A DNA stretch of 64,000 bases, taken from Micromonospora violae (GTDB lineage Bacteria; Actinomycetota; Actinomycetes; Mycobacteriales; Micromonosporaceae). The notes under the pieces were generated by a model. It saw nothing but the letters and a program-made list of their open reading frames with translations, had not been told where the DNA came from and did no database searches. The stretch spans positions 2,108,001 to 2,172,000 of the forward strand of contig NZ_SHKK01000001.1 of the NCBI RefSeq assembly GCF_004217135.1, written 5' to 3'. Positions 1 to 8,554 of this stretch are shown piece by piece (the stretch's first letter is position 1; every line of letters begins with the position of its first letter). Both the position numbers and the translations under genes were made by a program.

Positions 1-52
1 GACGGTACGCCATGATCACCCTCCATCCACTGCGGCGACCACGGGTGGACCC

Positions 53-883
53 GTGGCCGGGGCCGTTCGGGTTCCCGGCTCGCCGCTCGGCAAACGCGTT
101 CGCGCGCGACGTGGCCGTACCATCGAGGTGGCGGAAATTTGGGAAGATGCAAAAATGCTGATGCGTTGGCGCGGTTCCCGGTGGTTCCACATCGCGTTGG
201 GTCTGGTGGCCGGTGCCGCCGTGGGGTTGGCGGTCTATCTGGCCAGCCGACTGACCGGGCCGGCGCTCTTCGCGCTCTGCGGCACGACGGCGGGTGGCGT
301 CGCGGCGGTGGTGGCGTCCGCCTACTCGCGGTTCTTCCAGTTGGCGGAGGTGACCGTCTCGGTTCCGCAGTTCAGTGAGCTGCGGTTCGCCGTCACCCGG
401 GACAACAAGCAGACCGCGTGGCGGCTGTTCGTCGAGGCGGTCACCCGGGTGTCCGGCCAGCCGCTGGCGGCCGGCACCGGCCTCGTCCGGGAGGCGCTGA
501 CCTCGCTCTACCAGCTGTTCGGGATCACCCGGGAGGTGCTGAGCCAGGCCGCGCCCACCATTCGGACCACCGGTCGCCCGACCGTCGAACACCTCGGGAT
601 CGCCATGCTCAACAACGAGCTTCGGCCTTTCCTCTCCACCTGGCATCCGCGCCTGCGAGCGTGGGAGCAGGCCAACCCCGACCGGCCCGAGTCGGCCTGG
701 CCCGACGACGCGGCGTGCCGCGCGGAGCTGGCGGCGATGCAGCTCCGGCTGCTGCGCTACGTCGAAGGGCTGGGCGAACTCGCCCAGGTGCCCAACGTCA
801 AAGACGTGATGGGCGGCATCATCGCCGACCCGCCGACCGTTCCCGGCCAACCGACGCGCCGGTCGACGGCGGCGGACCAGTAG
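53..883 (+). CDS. Membrane-anchored protein of unknown function
   Basis: I do not recognise a function. Two hydrophobic segments lie at about residues 46-65 and 70-89, followed by a soluble, mostly helical domain to the end (276 aa). The tail is rich in Arg, Trp and Leu, with an LNNELRPFL segment near residue 187 and a later helix containing LRYVEGL. I recall similar two-helix proteins scattered in actinobacteria but cannot name the family. The start is uncertain: GTG at 53 is the longest choice, and ATG at 155 has a GGGAAG ribosome-binding-like run 8 bases before it and would begin just ahead of the first membrane helix. It is not clearly in an operon with anything downstream. Confidence 0.75.
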   Translation: MAGAVRVPGSPLGKRVRARRGRTIEVAEIWEDAKMLMRWRGSRWFHIALGLVAGAAVGLAVYLASRLTGPALFALCGTTAGGVAAVVASAYSRFFQLAEVTVSVPQFSELRFAVTRDNKQTAWRLFVEAVTRVSGQPLAAGTGLVREALTSLYQLFGITREVLSQAAPTIRTTGRPTVEHLGIAMLNNELRPFLSTWHPRLRAWEQANPDRPESAWPDDAACRAELAAMQLRLLRYVEGLGELAQVPNVKDVMGGIIADPPTVPGQPTRRSTAADQ

Positions 884-904
884 CGCCCGCGCCGGGCCAC
901 TGCG

Positions 905-1142
905 GCGCCAGGGCCGTCGCGCGGGCGGTAAAAAAGGCCCGTCCGGCCGCGTTGTCCGTCAGGGCGACAGCCCGGTTCGGCCACCTCGGCGAGGGCGACA
1001 GCCCGGCTCGGCGCAACCACCGGGCTGGGGCGAGCGCCGTCAGGTGGTCGTAATTCTGCAGGATCTGGCCCCAGTCGGTGTCGGCGGCGCGCGCCGCGAC
1101 ACTGTGCACGGCGGCGATCGCGGCCTGGATCTGGTACGGCCC
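905..1142 (-). pseudogene. Remnant of an ECF sigma factor C-terminus (SigJ/DUF6596-like)
   Basis: Read from 1142 downward, the frame starts GPYQIQAAIAAVHS and continues through DTDWGQILQNYDHL, which is the C-terminal helical region of long ECF sigma factors that carry a DUF6596 domain. After ALAP the match jumps to another frame (PSPVV..RAVALAEVAEPG), a one-base frameshift. It then jumps to ALTDNAAGRAFFTARATALA, the usual extreme C-terminus, so the roughly 30 residues normally between these parts are missing. A 15-bp direct repeat (961-975 and 992-1006) lies at the junction. All of sigma regions 2 and 4 is absent. Family match is from memory of the conserved motifs. Confidence 0.7.
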
Positions 1143-1239
1143 AGGGGGCGGACCTCGATCGGCGGCGCGGTAGCCAGCGCGTAGCGTCGACCCCAGTCCA
1201 GGGCGTCGTCCAGGTCCGGCACGTCGATGAAAGCTCGGC
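1143..1239 (-). pseudogene. Remnant of a YCII-domain protein C-terminus
   Basis: Immediately upstream of the sigma factor remnant, the minus strand encodes FIDVPDLDDALDWGRR followed by APPIEVRPL. This is the typical end of YCII-family proteins, which in actinobacteria are commonly encoded just before DUF6596-type ECF sigma factors. Only about 30 codons remain and there is no start codon. The match runs directly into the sigma remnant in a different frame, so the original gene border has been deleted. The pair is best read as one decayed locus. Confidence 0.6.
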
Positions 1240-1241
1240 GG

Positions 1242-1273
1242 CCCGCCCAAGGCCCGGCCCGCCCAAGGCCCGG
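1242..1273. repeat. Perfect 16-bp tandem duplication
   Basis: CCCGCCCAAGGCCCGG occurs twice head to tail at 1242-1257 and 1258-1273. It sits between the decayed YCII remnant and the hairpin repeat, outside any intact gene. Confidence 0.85.
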
Positions 1274-1281
1274 TGGGGGCG

Positions 1282-1359
1282 CGTCCTTTGCTCTGCACCC
1301 ACGAATGCGACGGGGGCGCCAGCCCGGGTGGTGCCTCCGCGGGTGCAGAGCAAAGGACG
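1282..1359. repeat. Long inverted repeat (19-bp arms, 40-base loop)
   Basis: CGTCCTTTGCTCTGCACCC at 1282-1300 is perfectly inverted at 1341-1359. The loop has a second, G:U-tolerant stem (GGGGGCGCC against GGTGCCTCC), so the transcript would form one long hairpin. It has no poly-T run and faces no gene end closely, so it may be a dispersed hairpin element rather than a terminator. The remaining intergenic bases up to 1463 hold nothing else I can name. Confidence 0.8.
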
Positions 1360-1463
1360 GAGGGCAGGGGCACGATCCGCCCGAGCCGCAGCCGCGACCG
1401 AGGCGGGCAGCCGCTACGGGCGCCGGTAGTCATGCCTTCGGCGGTTGTGGGTAGACCCCCGGT

Positions 1464-2789
1464 GTGGCCGACGGCTTGCGGGTGGTCGTGGTCGGCGCCG
1501 GTTTCTCCGGGCTCGCCGCCGCGCTGGCGCTCACCCGCGCCGGCGCACAGGTGCGGTTGCTGGAGGCCCGCGACCGGGTGGGAGGTCGGGTGTTGACCCG
1601 CTGGCTGCCCGACGCGACCCAACTCGACCTGGGCGCGCAGTGGATCGGCCCGACACAGGACCGGATGTACGCGCTGGTCGCCGAGCACGGGCTGACCACG
1701 TTCCCGTCGGCGGCGCTCGGCGCGCCCACCGTTCTCTGGGGCGGCGAGCGCCGGGCCGAGCCGCCGGCGCGGGGCGCACGGGTCCTCGGCCTGCTCGACG
1801 AGTACGCCGCCCGCCTGGACCCGACCGCGCCCTGGCAGGCGCCGGAGGCCGCGCAGTGGGACCGGACGCTTCTCGGCGGCTGGCTGCGCGCCACGGCCGG
1901 AGACGACGATACCGCCGACTACCTGGGGCGACTGCTCGCCGGCGGGCTGCTGGCCACCGGCGCGGACGAGGTGTCGTTGCTGCATCTGCTGCTCTACCTG
2001 CGCAGCGCCGGCGGGACCGGGCCCCTGCTGGGGATGGCGGGCGGCGCGCAGCAGGACCGGATCGTGGGCGGACCACCGGCGTTGGCCGAGCGGATGGCCG
2101 CCGCCCTGCCACCGGAGGCGCTGACGTTGGCCGCACCGGTGCGGGCCGTCGAGCAGAACGTCGACGGGGTGACGGCGTGGACCGACACCGGGCGCGTGAA
2201 CGGCGACTTCCTGGTCGTCGCGCTGGCCCCCGCTCTGGCGGGCCGAATCCGGTACGCCCCGCCGCTGCCCCCGCTGCGCGACGGGTTGACCCAGCGGATG
2301 CCGATGGGTTCGGCCCTGAAGGTGCACGCCGTCTACCCGGAGCCGTTCTGGCGCGCCGACGGGCTCTCCGGGGTGTCCACCAGCACCACCGGCCCGCTCA
2401 CCGAGACGGTCGACAACTCCACACCGACCTCGTCGCTCGGGGTGTTGACCGGTTTCAGCTACGCCTCGGACGCCGCCGTGCTGCGCGAGATGTCTCCCGA
2501 GCAGCGGCGGCAGTGCCTGCTGGACGCGTTCGCCGCAGTCGTCGGGCCGGCCGCCGGTGACCCCGTCGACCTCGTGGAGTACGACTGGTCGACCGAGGAG
2601 TGGACGCGGGGCTGCTTCTGCGGTGCGCTCACCCCTGGGGCCTGGAACGCGTACGGTCCGCACCTGCGGACGCCGGTGGGCCGGGTGCACTGGGCGGGTA
2701 CCGAGACGGCGACCCGCTGGACCGGCTACCTGGAGGGTGCGGTGCGCGCCGGCGAGCGGGCGGCGACGGAGGTGCTGGCACGACCGTAG
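1464..2789 (+). CDS. Flavin monoamine oxidase family protein
   Basis: FAD-dependent amine oxidase (441 aa), expected to oxidise a primary or secondary amine to an imine with release of hydrogen peroxide. The N-terminus carries the dinucleotide-binding motif VVGAGFSGLAAA, followed by EARDRVGGR and the GAQWIGPTQ segment typical of monoamine oxidases. The C-terminus has WAGTETATRWTGYLEGAV, the conserved FAD-contacting end of the family. The length is normal. Start is GTG at 1464, just before the FAD fold; there is no signal peptide, so it is probably cytoplasmic. It is a single gene, closed by a strong inverted repeat at its stop codon. The substrate cannot be told from sequence. Confidence 0.88.
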   Translation: MADGLRVVVVGAGFSGLAAALALTRAGAQVRLLEARDRVGGRVLTRWLPDATQLDLGAQWIGPTQDRMYALVAEHGLTTFPSAALGAPTVLWGGERRAEPPARGARVLGLLDEYAARLDPTAPWQAPEAAQWDRTLLGGWLRATAGDDDTADYLGRLLAGGLLATGADEVSLLHLLLYLRSAGGTGPLLGMAGGAQQDRIVGGPPALAERMAAALPPEALTLAAPVRAVEQNVDGVTAWTDTGRVNGDFLVVALAPALAGRIRYAPPLPPLRDGLTQRMPMGSALKVHAVYPEPFWRADGLSGVSTSTTGPLTETVDNSTPTSSLGVLTGFSYASDAAVLREMSPEQRRQCLLDAFAAVVGPAAGDPVDLVEYDWSTEEWTRGCFCGALTPGAWNAYGPHLRTPVGRVHWAGTETATRWTGYLEGAVRAGERAATEVLARP

Positions 2790-2820
2790 CCGGCCCGGTC
2801 TCGGCGGGACCGGGCCGGCT
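2788..2820. terminator. Bidirectional terminator hairpin
   Basis: A perfect 13-bp stem (AGCCGGCCCGGTC at 2788-2800, inverted at 2808-2820) with a 7-base loop begins inside the amine oxidase stop codon. It lies between this gene and the convergent glucanase gene that ends at 2888. There is no U-tract, as is common in high-GC actinobacteria. Confidence 0.75.
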
Positions 2821-2887
2821 CGGCCCACGGTGCGACCCCTGCTGACCCGGTCTGATGAGACGACCGGGGCCGGCGCGGGCGCCCGGG

Positions 2888-5521
2888 TCAGGGGTAGGTG
2901 GTCAGGTACACCGTCTGGTTGGCCGCGTTGGCGGTGCCACCGGCGTTGTTGATCACCCGGTTGATGGTGCCGACGCCACCGAGCGAGACGGTGACCATGT
3001 TGGTGAAGCGCACGTTCGGGTTGGTGGGCACCTCGAACGATCGCTCCTCGACCACGGCGGGGTTGACGTTGAAGTAGCTGTAGCTGCCCAGCCCCCACGC
3101 CTGGTGACTGGTCACCGAATCGGCCACCTTGTACGCGGCGTAGCCGCGGGTCGACCCGTTCATCCAGGCCGCCTGGTTCGGTACGTCGTACGGCAGCTCG
3201 TTCTGATAGAAGTACGTCCGCCCACCGTTGCCGTTCCAGATGGTCTGGTACTTCTGGTAGTGCTCGACGAAGAGGCCGTACATGGTGACGTTGTCGCCGT
3301 TGACGGTGAGCCCGGTGTCAGCGGTGTTCAGCGTCCACCCGGTCGGTACGCCGCTGGCGGCGTGGTCGGCCCGCCACAGCCACATGTGGTCGCCGATCAC
3401 GTTGTCGCTGTTGACGGTCAGCGTGTTGGTGGCCTTACCGACGTGCGGCCCGCCGATGCGGAAGAACACGTCGTGCAGTGAGGTCGGGTTCGTGGCGTGG
3501 CTCGCGGACGAGCCGGACGGCCCGACCTCCATCAGCACCGGCGAGTTCGTCGTGCCGGCCTCGAACATGAGGCCGGCCACCTTCACACCGTCCACGTCGG
3601 CCACCCGCATCCCCACCGCGCCGTTGTCGGCCTGGATGGTGGCCAGACCCAGACCGAGGACGATCGTGTCGGCCCGGTTGACCTGGATCGGCTCGGTGAC
3701 ATGGTGCACGCCCGGGGTGAAGAGCAGGTGCCGTCCCTGGGCGAGGGCCGCGTTGATGGTGGCGGCGCTGGTGCCGGGCTGGACCACGAAGAACTGCGAC
3801 AGCGAGATGGACGAGCCAGCCGGGGTCTTGTTGTACCAGCTGGTGCCGGTGGAGTTGGCGCGCAGCGCGGGCACGAAGACCCGGTACTCGCCGGTGCCGT
3901 CGACGTAGAGGAACGGCTTCTCCCGGACCTGCGGGGTCTGCGCGATGACGGTGTGCGACGGGTTCGGGAAGCTCGGCGCCGGTGCGCCGACGACACCCTG
4001 GAACACCATGTTCCAGACCGAGCCGGTCCAGCCGTTGCCGAACTCGCTGTTGCGGGAGTACCACTGCTGCTGCGAGCCGGAGACGACCAGGCCGTCGATG
4101 CGGGTGTCGGCCAGCAGTCCGCCGCTGGACCAGCCGTCGCCACCGTTCCAGAGCTGGATCTGGTTCTGCCCGCCGCGCAGGTGCATCCGCCGGTACGGCG
4201 CGGCCTGGGACACCGCCCACCGCTCCACGGTCTGCCCCGCGGGCAGGGTGACCGAGAGGTTCTCGGCGGCCCGCCAGAAGTTCTGGGTGGCGTTGCCGCC
4301 CATCCAGAACGCCTCGGTACGGACGTGGCCGTTGAGGTTGACGTCGTCGGGGCTCATGCCGAGCCCGGCGACCTGGGTGAAGAAGCCGAGGTTGACGTCG
4401 GCGGTGTAGGTGCCGGGCTTGAACAGCACCGCGTAGCGCTGCGGACCGAACTGGTTGGTCTCCTGCTGGGTGAAGAGGGTGTTCAGTCGGCTCTGGATGG
4501 TCGACGTCGGCGTGCTCGGGTCGAAGACGAACGTGTTCGGGCCGAGGTTGGGGTTGTACGGGTCGGTGGTGCCGACCGGGGGCTCGCTGGTGCCGCCGAT
4601 GGTGTTCACCGCCAACTCCCAGAGCGAGTAGCCGTAGGCGGTGCCCCGGACGGTGCCGTACATCCGCAGGTAGCGGCCGGTGCCGCTGACGGTCAGGGAC
4701 TGCGTGCCGCCGGTGGCCGTGGTGGTGGAGTGGATCGTCGTCCAGGTGGCCCCGTCGGTCGAGGTCTGGAGCTGGAAGGCCCGTGCGTACGCGGCCTCCC
4801 AGGTGAGCACCACCCGGCAGATGGTGCGGGTGCTGCCGAGGTCGACGCGCAGCCACTGCGGGTCGCTGGCGGCGCTGGCCCAGCGGGTGCCGGGGTTGCC
4901 GTCGACCGCCGCGGCCGCCGCGAGGCCGGCGTCCTGGGTGGACGAGGCGGTCGCCGGACTGCCCTGGGCAACGTTGGTGCTGCCGCAGGTCGGCGTGCTG
5001 CCGCCGGTCTCGCCGTACACCTGGAACTCCCAGAGCGAGTAGCCGTAGCCGGTGCCCCGGGCGGTGCCGTACATCCGTACGTAGCGGCCGGTGCCGGTGA
5101 CGGTGAGGTTCTGGGTGCCGCCGGTGCCGGTGGTGGTGGAGTAGATCGTCGTCCAGGTGGCCCCGTCGTCGGAGGTCTGGAGCTGGAAGGCCCGGCCGTA
5201 CGCGCCCTCCCAGAGCAGGTTCACCTGGCTGAGGGTGGCCCGGGTGCCCAGGTCGACCTGGAGCCACTGCGGGTCGCTGAACGCGCTGGCCCAGCGGGTG
5301 CCGGTGTTGCCGTCGACGGCGGCGGCGGCCGGGGTGCCGGCGTTCTCGGTGGACGAGGCGGTGGCGGGGCGGCCCTGGGACAGCAGGGTGGGCGCGGCCT
5401 GCGCGGGCGCGGTGGGGCCGGTCGGGGTGAGTGCCGCGACCAGGGCCACGGTGAGTCCGACCAGCAGGTGCCGGACGGCCCGTCGCGGACGCGGGCGTAC
5501 GGATGTTGCACGAGATGTCAT
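2888..5521 (-). CDS. Secreted GH55-type exo-beta-1,3-glucanase with two discoidin domains
   Basis: Secreted 877-aa protein. A signal peptide (twin-Arg-like RPRPRRAVRH, then a hydrophobic core ending AQAAP) is followed by two F5/8 type C (discoidin) domains at about residues 45-170 and 180-310, which probably bind glycan. From about 325 to the end there is a right-handed beta-helix domain. Its motifs NLGPNTFVFDPSTP, FKPGTYTADVN, RWAVSQAAPYRRMH, REKPFLYVDG and FYQNELPYDVPNQAA match my recollection of the GH55 laminarinase SacteLam55A from Streptomyces, so beta-1,3-glucan (laminarin, fungal wall) is the likely substrate. Such proteins are often misannotated as adenylyl cyclase. The adjacent ROK regulator, sugar importer and GH1 enzyme fit this role. 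Start ATG follows an AGGTGA ribosome-binding site. Confidence 0.8.
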   Translation of the reverse strand: MTSRATSVRPRPRRAVRHLLVGLTVALVAALTPTGPTAPAQAAPTLLSQGRPATASSTENAGTPAAAAVDGNTGTRWASAFSDPQWLQVDLGTRATLSQVNLLWEGAYGRAFQLQTSDDGATWTTIYSTTTGTGGTQNLTVTGTGRYVRMYGTARGTGYGYSLWEFQVYGETGGSTPTCGSTNVAQGSPATASSTQDAGLAAAAAVDGNPGTRWASAASDPQWLRVDLGSTRTICRVVLTWEAAYARAFQLQTSTDGATWTTIHSTTTATGGTQSLTVSGTGRYLRMYGTVRGTAYGYSLWELAVNTIGGTSEPPVGTTDPYNPNLGPNTFVFDPSTPTSTIQSRLNTLFTQQETNQFGPQRYAVLFKPGTYTADVNLGFFTQVAGLGMSPDDVNLNGHVRTEAFWMGGNATQNFWRAAENLSVTLPAGQTVERWAVSQAAPYRRMHLRGGQNQIQLWNGGDGWSSGGLLADTRIDGLVVSGSQQQWYSRNSEFGNGWTGSVWNMVFQGVVGAPAPSFPNPSHTVIAQTPQVREKPFLYVDGTGEYRVFVPALRANSTGTSWYNKTPAGSSISLSQFFVVQPGTSAATINAALAQGRHLLFTPGVHHVTEPIQVNRADTIVLGLGLATIQADNGAVGMRVADVDGVKVAGLMFEAGTTNSPVLMEVGPSGSSASHATNPTSLHDVFFRIGGPHVGKATNTLTVNSDNVIGDHMWLWRADHAASGVPTGWTLNTADTGLTVNGDNVTMYGLFVEHYQKYQTIWNGNGGRTYFYQNELPYDVPNQAAWMNGSTRGYAAYKVADSVTSHQAWGLGSYSYFNVNPAVVEERSFEVPTNPNVRFTNMVTVSLGGVGTINRVINNAGGTANAANQTVYLTTYP

Positions 5522-5623
5522 GACATCACCTGTCGATAGGGGGTTACGGGGGGTGCCGCGCGGATGGGATCGGCTCGCCCCGTGGCGCCGTGGGTGGTGC
5601 CGCCGATGCGGCGTCGCGGGTCG

Positions 5624-5670
5624 GAGAGCGCTCTCGTAGGAGTGTTGCGGCGAGATTGCGGCGGCGTCAA
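5624..5670 (-). promoter_or_regulatory. Promoter and LacI-type operator of the glucanase gene
   Basis: On the minus strand there is a -35 TTGACG (5665-5670), an 18-base spacer and a -10-like AACACT (5641-5646). Just downstream, at the expected transcription start, lies the perfect 12-bp palindrome GAGAGCGCTCTC (5624-5635). This resembles the AGCGCT-centred operators of LacI-family sugar regulators such as CebR. No LacI gene is adjacent, so the regulator would act from elsewhere. The AT-rich stretch at 5681-5726 may also bind the neighbouring ROK protein. Confidence 0.6.
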
Positions 5671-5749
5671 GACATCGATCTATAAGACTGTTATTTATCC
5701 CGACGATTCTTTTTGTGTAATTTGCCGACGGCGCTGACGTCGTCCCCGC

Positions 5750-6949
5750 TCAACGGCGGACGCCGCCCGCGGTGAGGAAGCGGGCGATCGGGAGGGTGGC
5801 CGCGCCCAGCGCCACCGCGTCCACCCCGAGCCGGCACAGCTCGATCGACGCCTGCCCGTACGGCTGACGCAGCGCCTGCCGGCCGGCAGCCTCCCGCACC
5901 GCCGGCAGCAGGTCGCCCAGCGCCATCGCCGCCCAGCCGCCGAGCACCACGCGCTCCGGGTTGAACAGGTTGATCAGGTTGGCCACCCCGGCACCGAGGT
6001 AGCCGGCGGTGTCGTCCAGCACCCGGCGGGCGGTGGCCGAGGTCTCGGCGGCGGCGACCAGCGCGGCGATCTGGGACTCCTCGTCCTCGCCCGGCACCGG
6101 TCGACCCCGGCGCGCCTCCCGGTAGCGGTCGATGATCGCCTCCGCGCCCACGTACGCCTCCAGGCAGCCGCGCGCGCCGCACCGGCAGGCCCGGCCGCCG
6201 TACACCAGGGTGGTGTGCCCCCACTCCCCCGCGCTGCTGGACGCGCCCCGGTAGGTCGCGCCGTTGGTGACCACCGACGCGCCCACCCCGGAGCCGACCA
6301 ACGCGAAGACGGCGTGCCGGGCGCCCCGCCCGGCGCCGAACCACATCTCGGCCTGGCCGAGGGTCTTCGCGCCGTTGTCGATGTGCAGCGGCAGGTCGGT
6401 GCCGGCGGCGATCAGACGCTCCAGCGGCACCCGGTCCCAGCCGAGGGCCTGGGCGTGCACGACGGCTTCGCTGCCCTGCTCGACCACGCCGGAGACGCCG
6501 ATGCCGACGCCGAGCACGTCGGCGGGGGCCACCCCGGCCGGCCCGGTCACCGCGTCGATGCCGGCCAGCACGTGCCCGGCCACCAGGTCGGGCTCGGTAC
6601 GGGCCGGGTCGAGCGGGTACTCGACGCTGGCCAGCAGTGTCATCGCGAAGTCGAACAGCTCCACCCGGACCCGGGTCTCGCCGACGTCCACGCCGATCAC
6701 GAAGGCGAAGCGGGGTGCGATCCGTAGCAGCATGCTGGGCCGGCCGCCGTCGGACTCGGCGGCCCCGGCCTCGGCGACCAGCCCTTCGTCGATCAGGTCG
6801 GCCACCACGTTGCTGACCGCGGGTTGGCTCAGCCCGGTGCTGCGCACCAGATCCTGCCGGGTGAGCGGGCCGTCCAGGAAGAGCCTGGTCAGCAGGGCGG
6901 ACCTGTTGCGCAGCCGCACGCTGCGGTTGGTGGCACGCGCCAGCTCCAC
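5750..6949 (-). CDS. ROK family transcriptional repressor
   Basis: 399-aa ROK (repressor, ORF, kinase) protein. The N-terminal winged helix-turn-helix (about residues 10-70: SVRLRNRSALL, LTRQDLVRSTGLSQPAVSNVVADL) is followed by the ASKHA-fold sugar-sensing domain from about 80. GVDVGETRVRVELFD is the phosphate-loop motif, and a zinc-binding cluster has the form GRACRCGARGCLEAYVG. It lies between the glucanase and the divergent sugar ABC operon and probably represses one or both, released by glucose or a beta-glucoside. Start is GTG at 6949 behind GAGGTGA. Whether the kinase activity survives is not clear. Confidence 0.9.
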   Translation of the reverse strand: MELARATNRSVRLRNRSALLTRLFLDGPLTRQDLVRSTGLSQPAVSNVVADLIDEGLVAEAGAAESDGGRPSMLLRIAPRFAFVIGVDVGETRVRVELFDFAMTLLASVEYPLDPARTEPDLVAGHVLAGIDAVTGPAGVAPADVLGVGIGVSGVVEQGSEAVVHAQALGWDRVPLERLIAAGTDLPLHIDNGAKTLGQAEMWFGAGRGARHAVFALVGSGVGASVVTNGATYRGASSSAGEWGHTTLVYGGRACRCGARGCLEAYVGAEAIIDRYREARRGRPVPGEDEESQIAALVAAAETSATARRVLDDTAGYLGAGVANLINLFNPERVVLGGWAAMALGDLLPAVREAAGRQALRQPYGQASIELCRLGVDAVALGAATLPIARFLTAGGVRR

Positions 6950-7000
6950 TCGTCACCTCGTTCCCGTCGGCCGTTCGAGGCGACTGTAACCGCCTCGTGC

Positions 7001-7044
7001 TTGACGACCCACCGGCCAGCAACTTTAATGACGACATAAATTAA
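7001..7044 (+). promoter_or_regulatory. Promoter of the sugar ABC operon with a candidate ROK operator
   Basis: A -35 TTGACG (7001-7006), 17-base spacer and -10 TTTAAT (7024-7029) point toward the transporter genes. An AT-rich inverted motif TTAAT-N10-ATTAA (7025-7029 and 7040-7044) overlaps the -10 element and stands out in this GC-rich DNA. AT-rich inverted sites of this kind are known for actinobacterial ROK/XylR regulators, and the ROK gene is divergent. Operator identity is inferred. Confidence 0.55.
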
Positions 7045-7185
7045 GCCGTGATGTAACTCCCGGGAAACGCCGACGGACCTCGACGGCGCACCCCCGAACC
7101 CTGTCCGCAGCCGACCCTCGTCGCCCCGACCCCTATCGACGACGACGGTCGGCGGACCCCCACCACGCACCGGAAGGGCTGACCC

Positions 7186-8484
7186 GTGTCGAGACGACAC
7201 CTCGGGATATTCACCGCCGCCGTACTGGCCGCCGCCTCGCTGACCGCCTGCGGCGGCTCCGGCGACGACTCCGCCGCCAGCGCCAAGACGCTCACCTACT
7301 GGGCCAGCAACCAGGGCGCCAGCCTGGAGGCCGACAAGACCATCCTCCAGCCGGAGCTGGACAAGTTCGAGAAGCAGACCGGCATCAAGGTCACCGTCGA
7401 GGTGGTCCCCTGGTCGGACCTGCTCAACCGCCTGCTGGCCGCCGCCACCTCCGGCAAGGGCCCGGACGTGGTCAACATCGGCAACACCTGGTCGGCGTCG
7501 TTGCAGGCCACCGGCGCGCTGGTCGAGTTCGACGACGCCGCCCTGACGGCCGTCGGCGGCAAGGACCGGATCGTGCCCGCCGCGCTCGCCGCCGCCGGCG
7601 CCCCCGGCAAACCGCCGGCCGCCGTGCCGCTCTACAGCATGGCGTACAGCCTGTACTACAACAAGAAGTTGTTCGCCGACGCCGGCATCACCGCACCCCC
7701 CACCACCTGGGAGCAGGTCGTCGAGTACGGCAAGAAGCTGAGCACCGGCGGCACGTGGGGCCTGGCGATCGAGGGGGCCAACCCGTCGGAGAACGCCCAC
7801 CACGCCTTCACCTTCAGCCAGCAGTACGGCGGCGAGTGGTTCGACTCGGCCGGCAAGCCGACCTTCGACACCCCGCAGAACGTCTCGGCGATCAAGCGGT
7901 ACATCGACTTCATGGCCGCCGACAAGATCACCAACCCGAGCAACGCCGAGTACGCGCAGAACCAGTCGGTCTCCGACTTCGCCAACGGCAAGGCGGCCAT
8001 GCTGCTCTGGCAGTCCGCCGGGTCGAACCTGAAGACGCAGAACATGCCCGCCGACGCGTACGGGGTGGCCCCGGTGCCGTTCCTGGCCAACCCGCCGGCC
8101 GGTGGCAAGAAGGTCAACAGCATGGTCGCCGGGATCAACATGGCGGTCTTCAAGCACACCAAGAACCGCGACGGCGCGCTGAGCTTCGTGAAGTTCATGA
8201 CCAGCGACGAGGAGCAGACGATCCTCAACCGCACGTACGGCTCGCTGCCGGCGGTGAAGACCGCGGCCTCCGACCCGGCGTTCACCGCCACCGAGCAGAA
8301 GACCATCCAGGAGACCCTGGTCACCACCGCGGCCCCGCTGCCGCAGGTGCCCGAGGAGAGCACCTTCGAGACCCTGGTCGGCACCGCGATGAAGGAGTTG
8401 TTCGCCGACGCCGCCAGCGGCAAGCCGGTCACCGAGGAGTCGGTGAAGGCCAAGCTGACCGACGCGCAGCAGAAGATGCGCTGA
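7186..8484 (+). CDS. Sugar ABC transporter substrate-binding lipoprotein
   Basis: 432-aa family 1 extracellular solute-binding protein of a carbohydrate importer. The N-terminus has a lipoprotein signal with lipobox LTAC (Cys at about residue 23) followed by a Gly/Asp/Ser linker. The body has the expected features: LTYWASNQG, WSDLLNRLLAAATSGKGPDVVNIGNTW and the C-terminal TSDEEQTILNRTYGSLPA. Start is GTG at 7186, with GGAAGG 8 bases upstream. It is first in an operon with two permeases and a GH1 beta-glucosidase, so a beta-glucan oligosaccharide such as laminaribiose is a reasonable ligand, but this is inferred from neighbours. Confidence 0.9.
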   Translation: MSRRHLGIFTAAVLAAASLTACGGSGDDSAASAKTLTYWASNQGASLEADKTILQPELDKFEKQTGIKVTVEVVPWSDLLNRLLAAATSGKGPDVVNIGNTWSASLQATGALVEFDDAALTAVGGKDRIVPAALAAAGAPGKPPAAVPLYSMAYSLYYNKKLFADAGITAPPTTWEQVVEYGKKLSTGGTWGLAIEGANPSENAHHAFTFSQQYGGEWFDSAGKPTFDTPQNVSAIKRYIDFMAADKITNPSNAEYAQNQSVSDFANGKAAMLLWQSAGSNLKTQNMPADAYGVAPVPFLANPPAGGKKVNSMVAGINMAVFKHTKNRDGALSFVKFMTSDEEQTILNRTYGSLPAVKTAASDPAFTATEQKTIQETLVTTAAPLPQVPEESTFETLVGTAMKELFADAASGKPVTEESVKAKLTDAQQKMR

Positions 8485-8554
8485 CCCAGGCGTCACCGGT
8501 GGCCGTGGTCGGGCGCTGAGCCCGGCCACGGCCACCGCCTCCGAGAGGACCCCG

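Noticed and set aside
819..3098. Long antisense open frame over the amine oxidase
   Set aside because: Its protein has no domain logic except in the short sigma remnant; in very GC-rich DNA such open antisense frames arise from codon bias. The plus-strand amine oxidase has all family motifs.
2888..5521. Annotation of the discoidin protein as adenylyl cyclase
   Set aside because: Homologues are often labelled so, but the catalytic part is a beta-helix with GH55 motifs and no cyclase motif is present.
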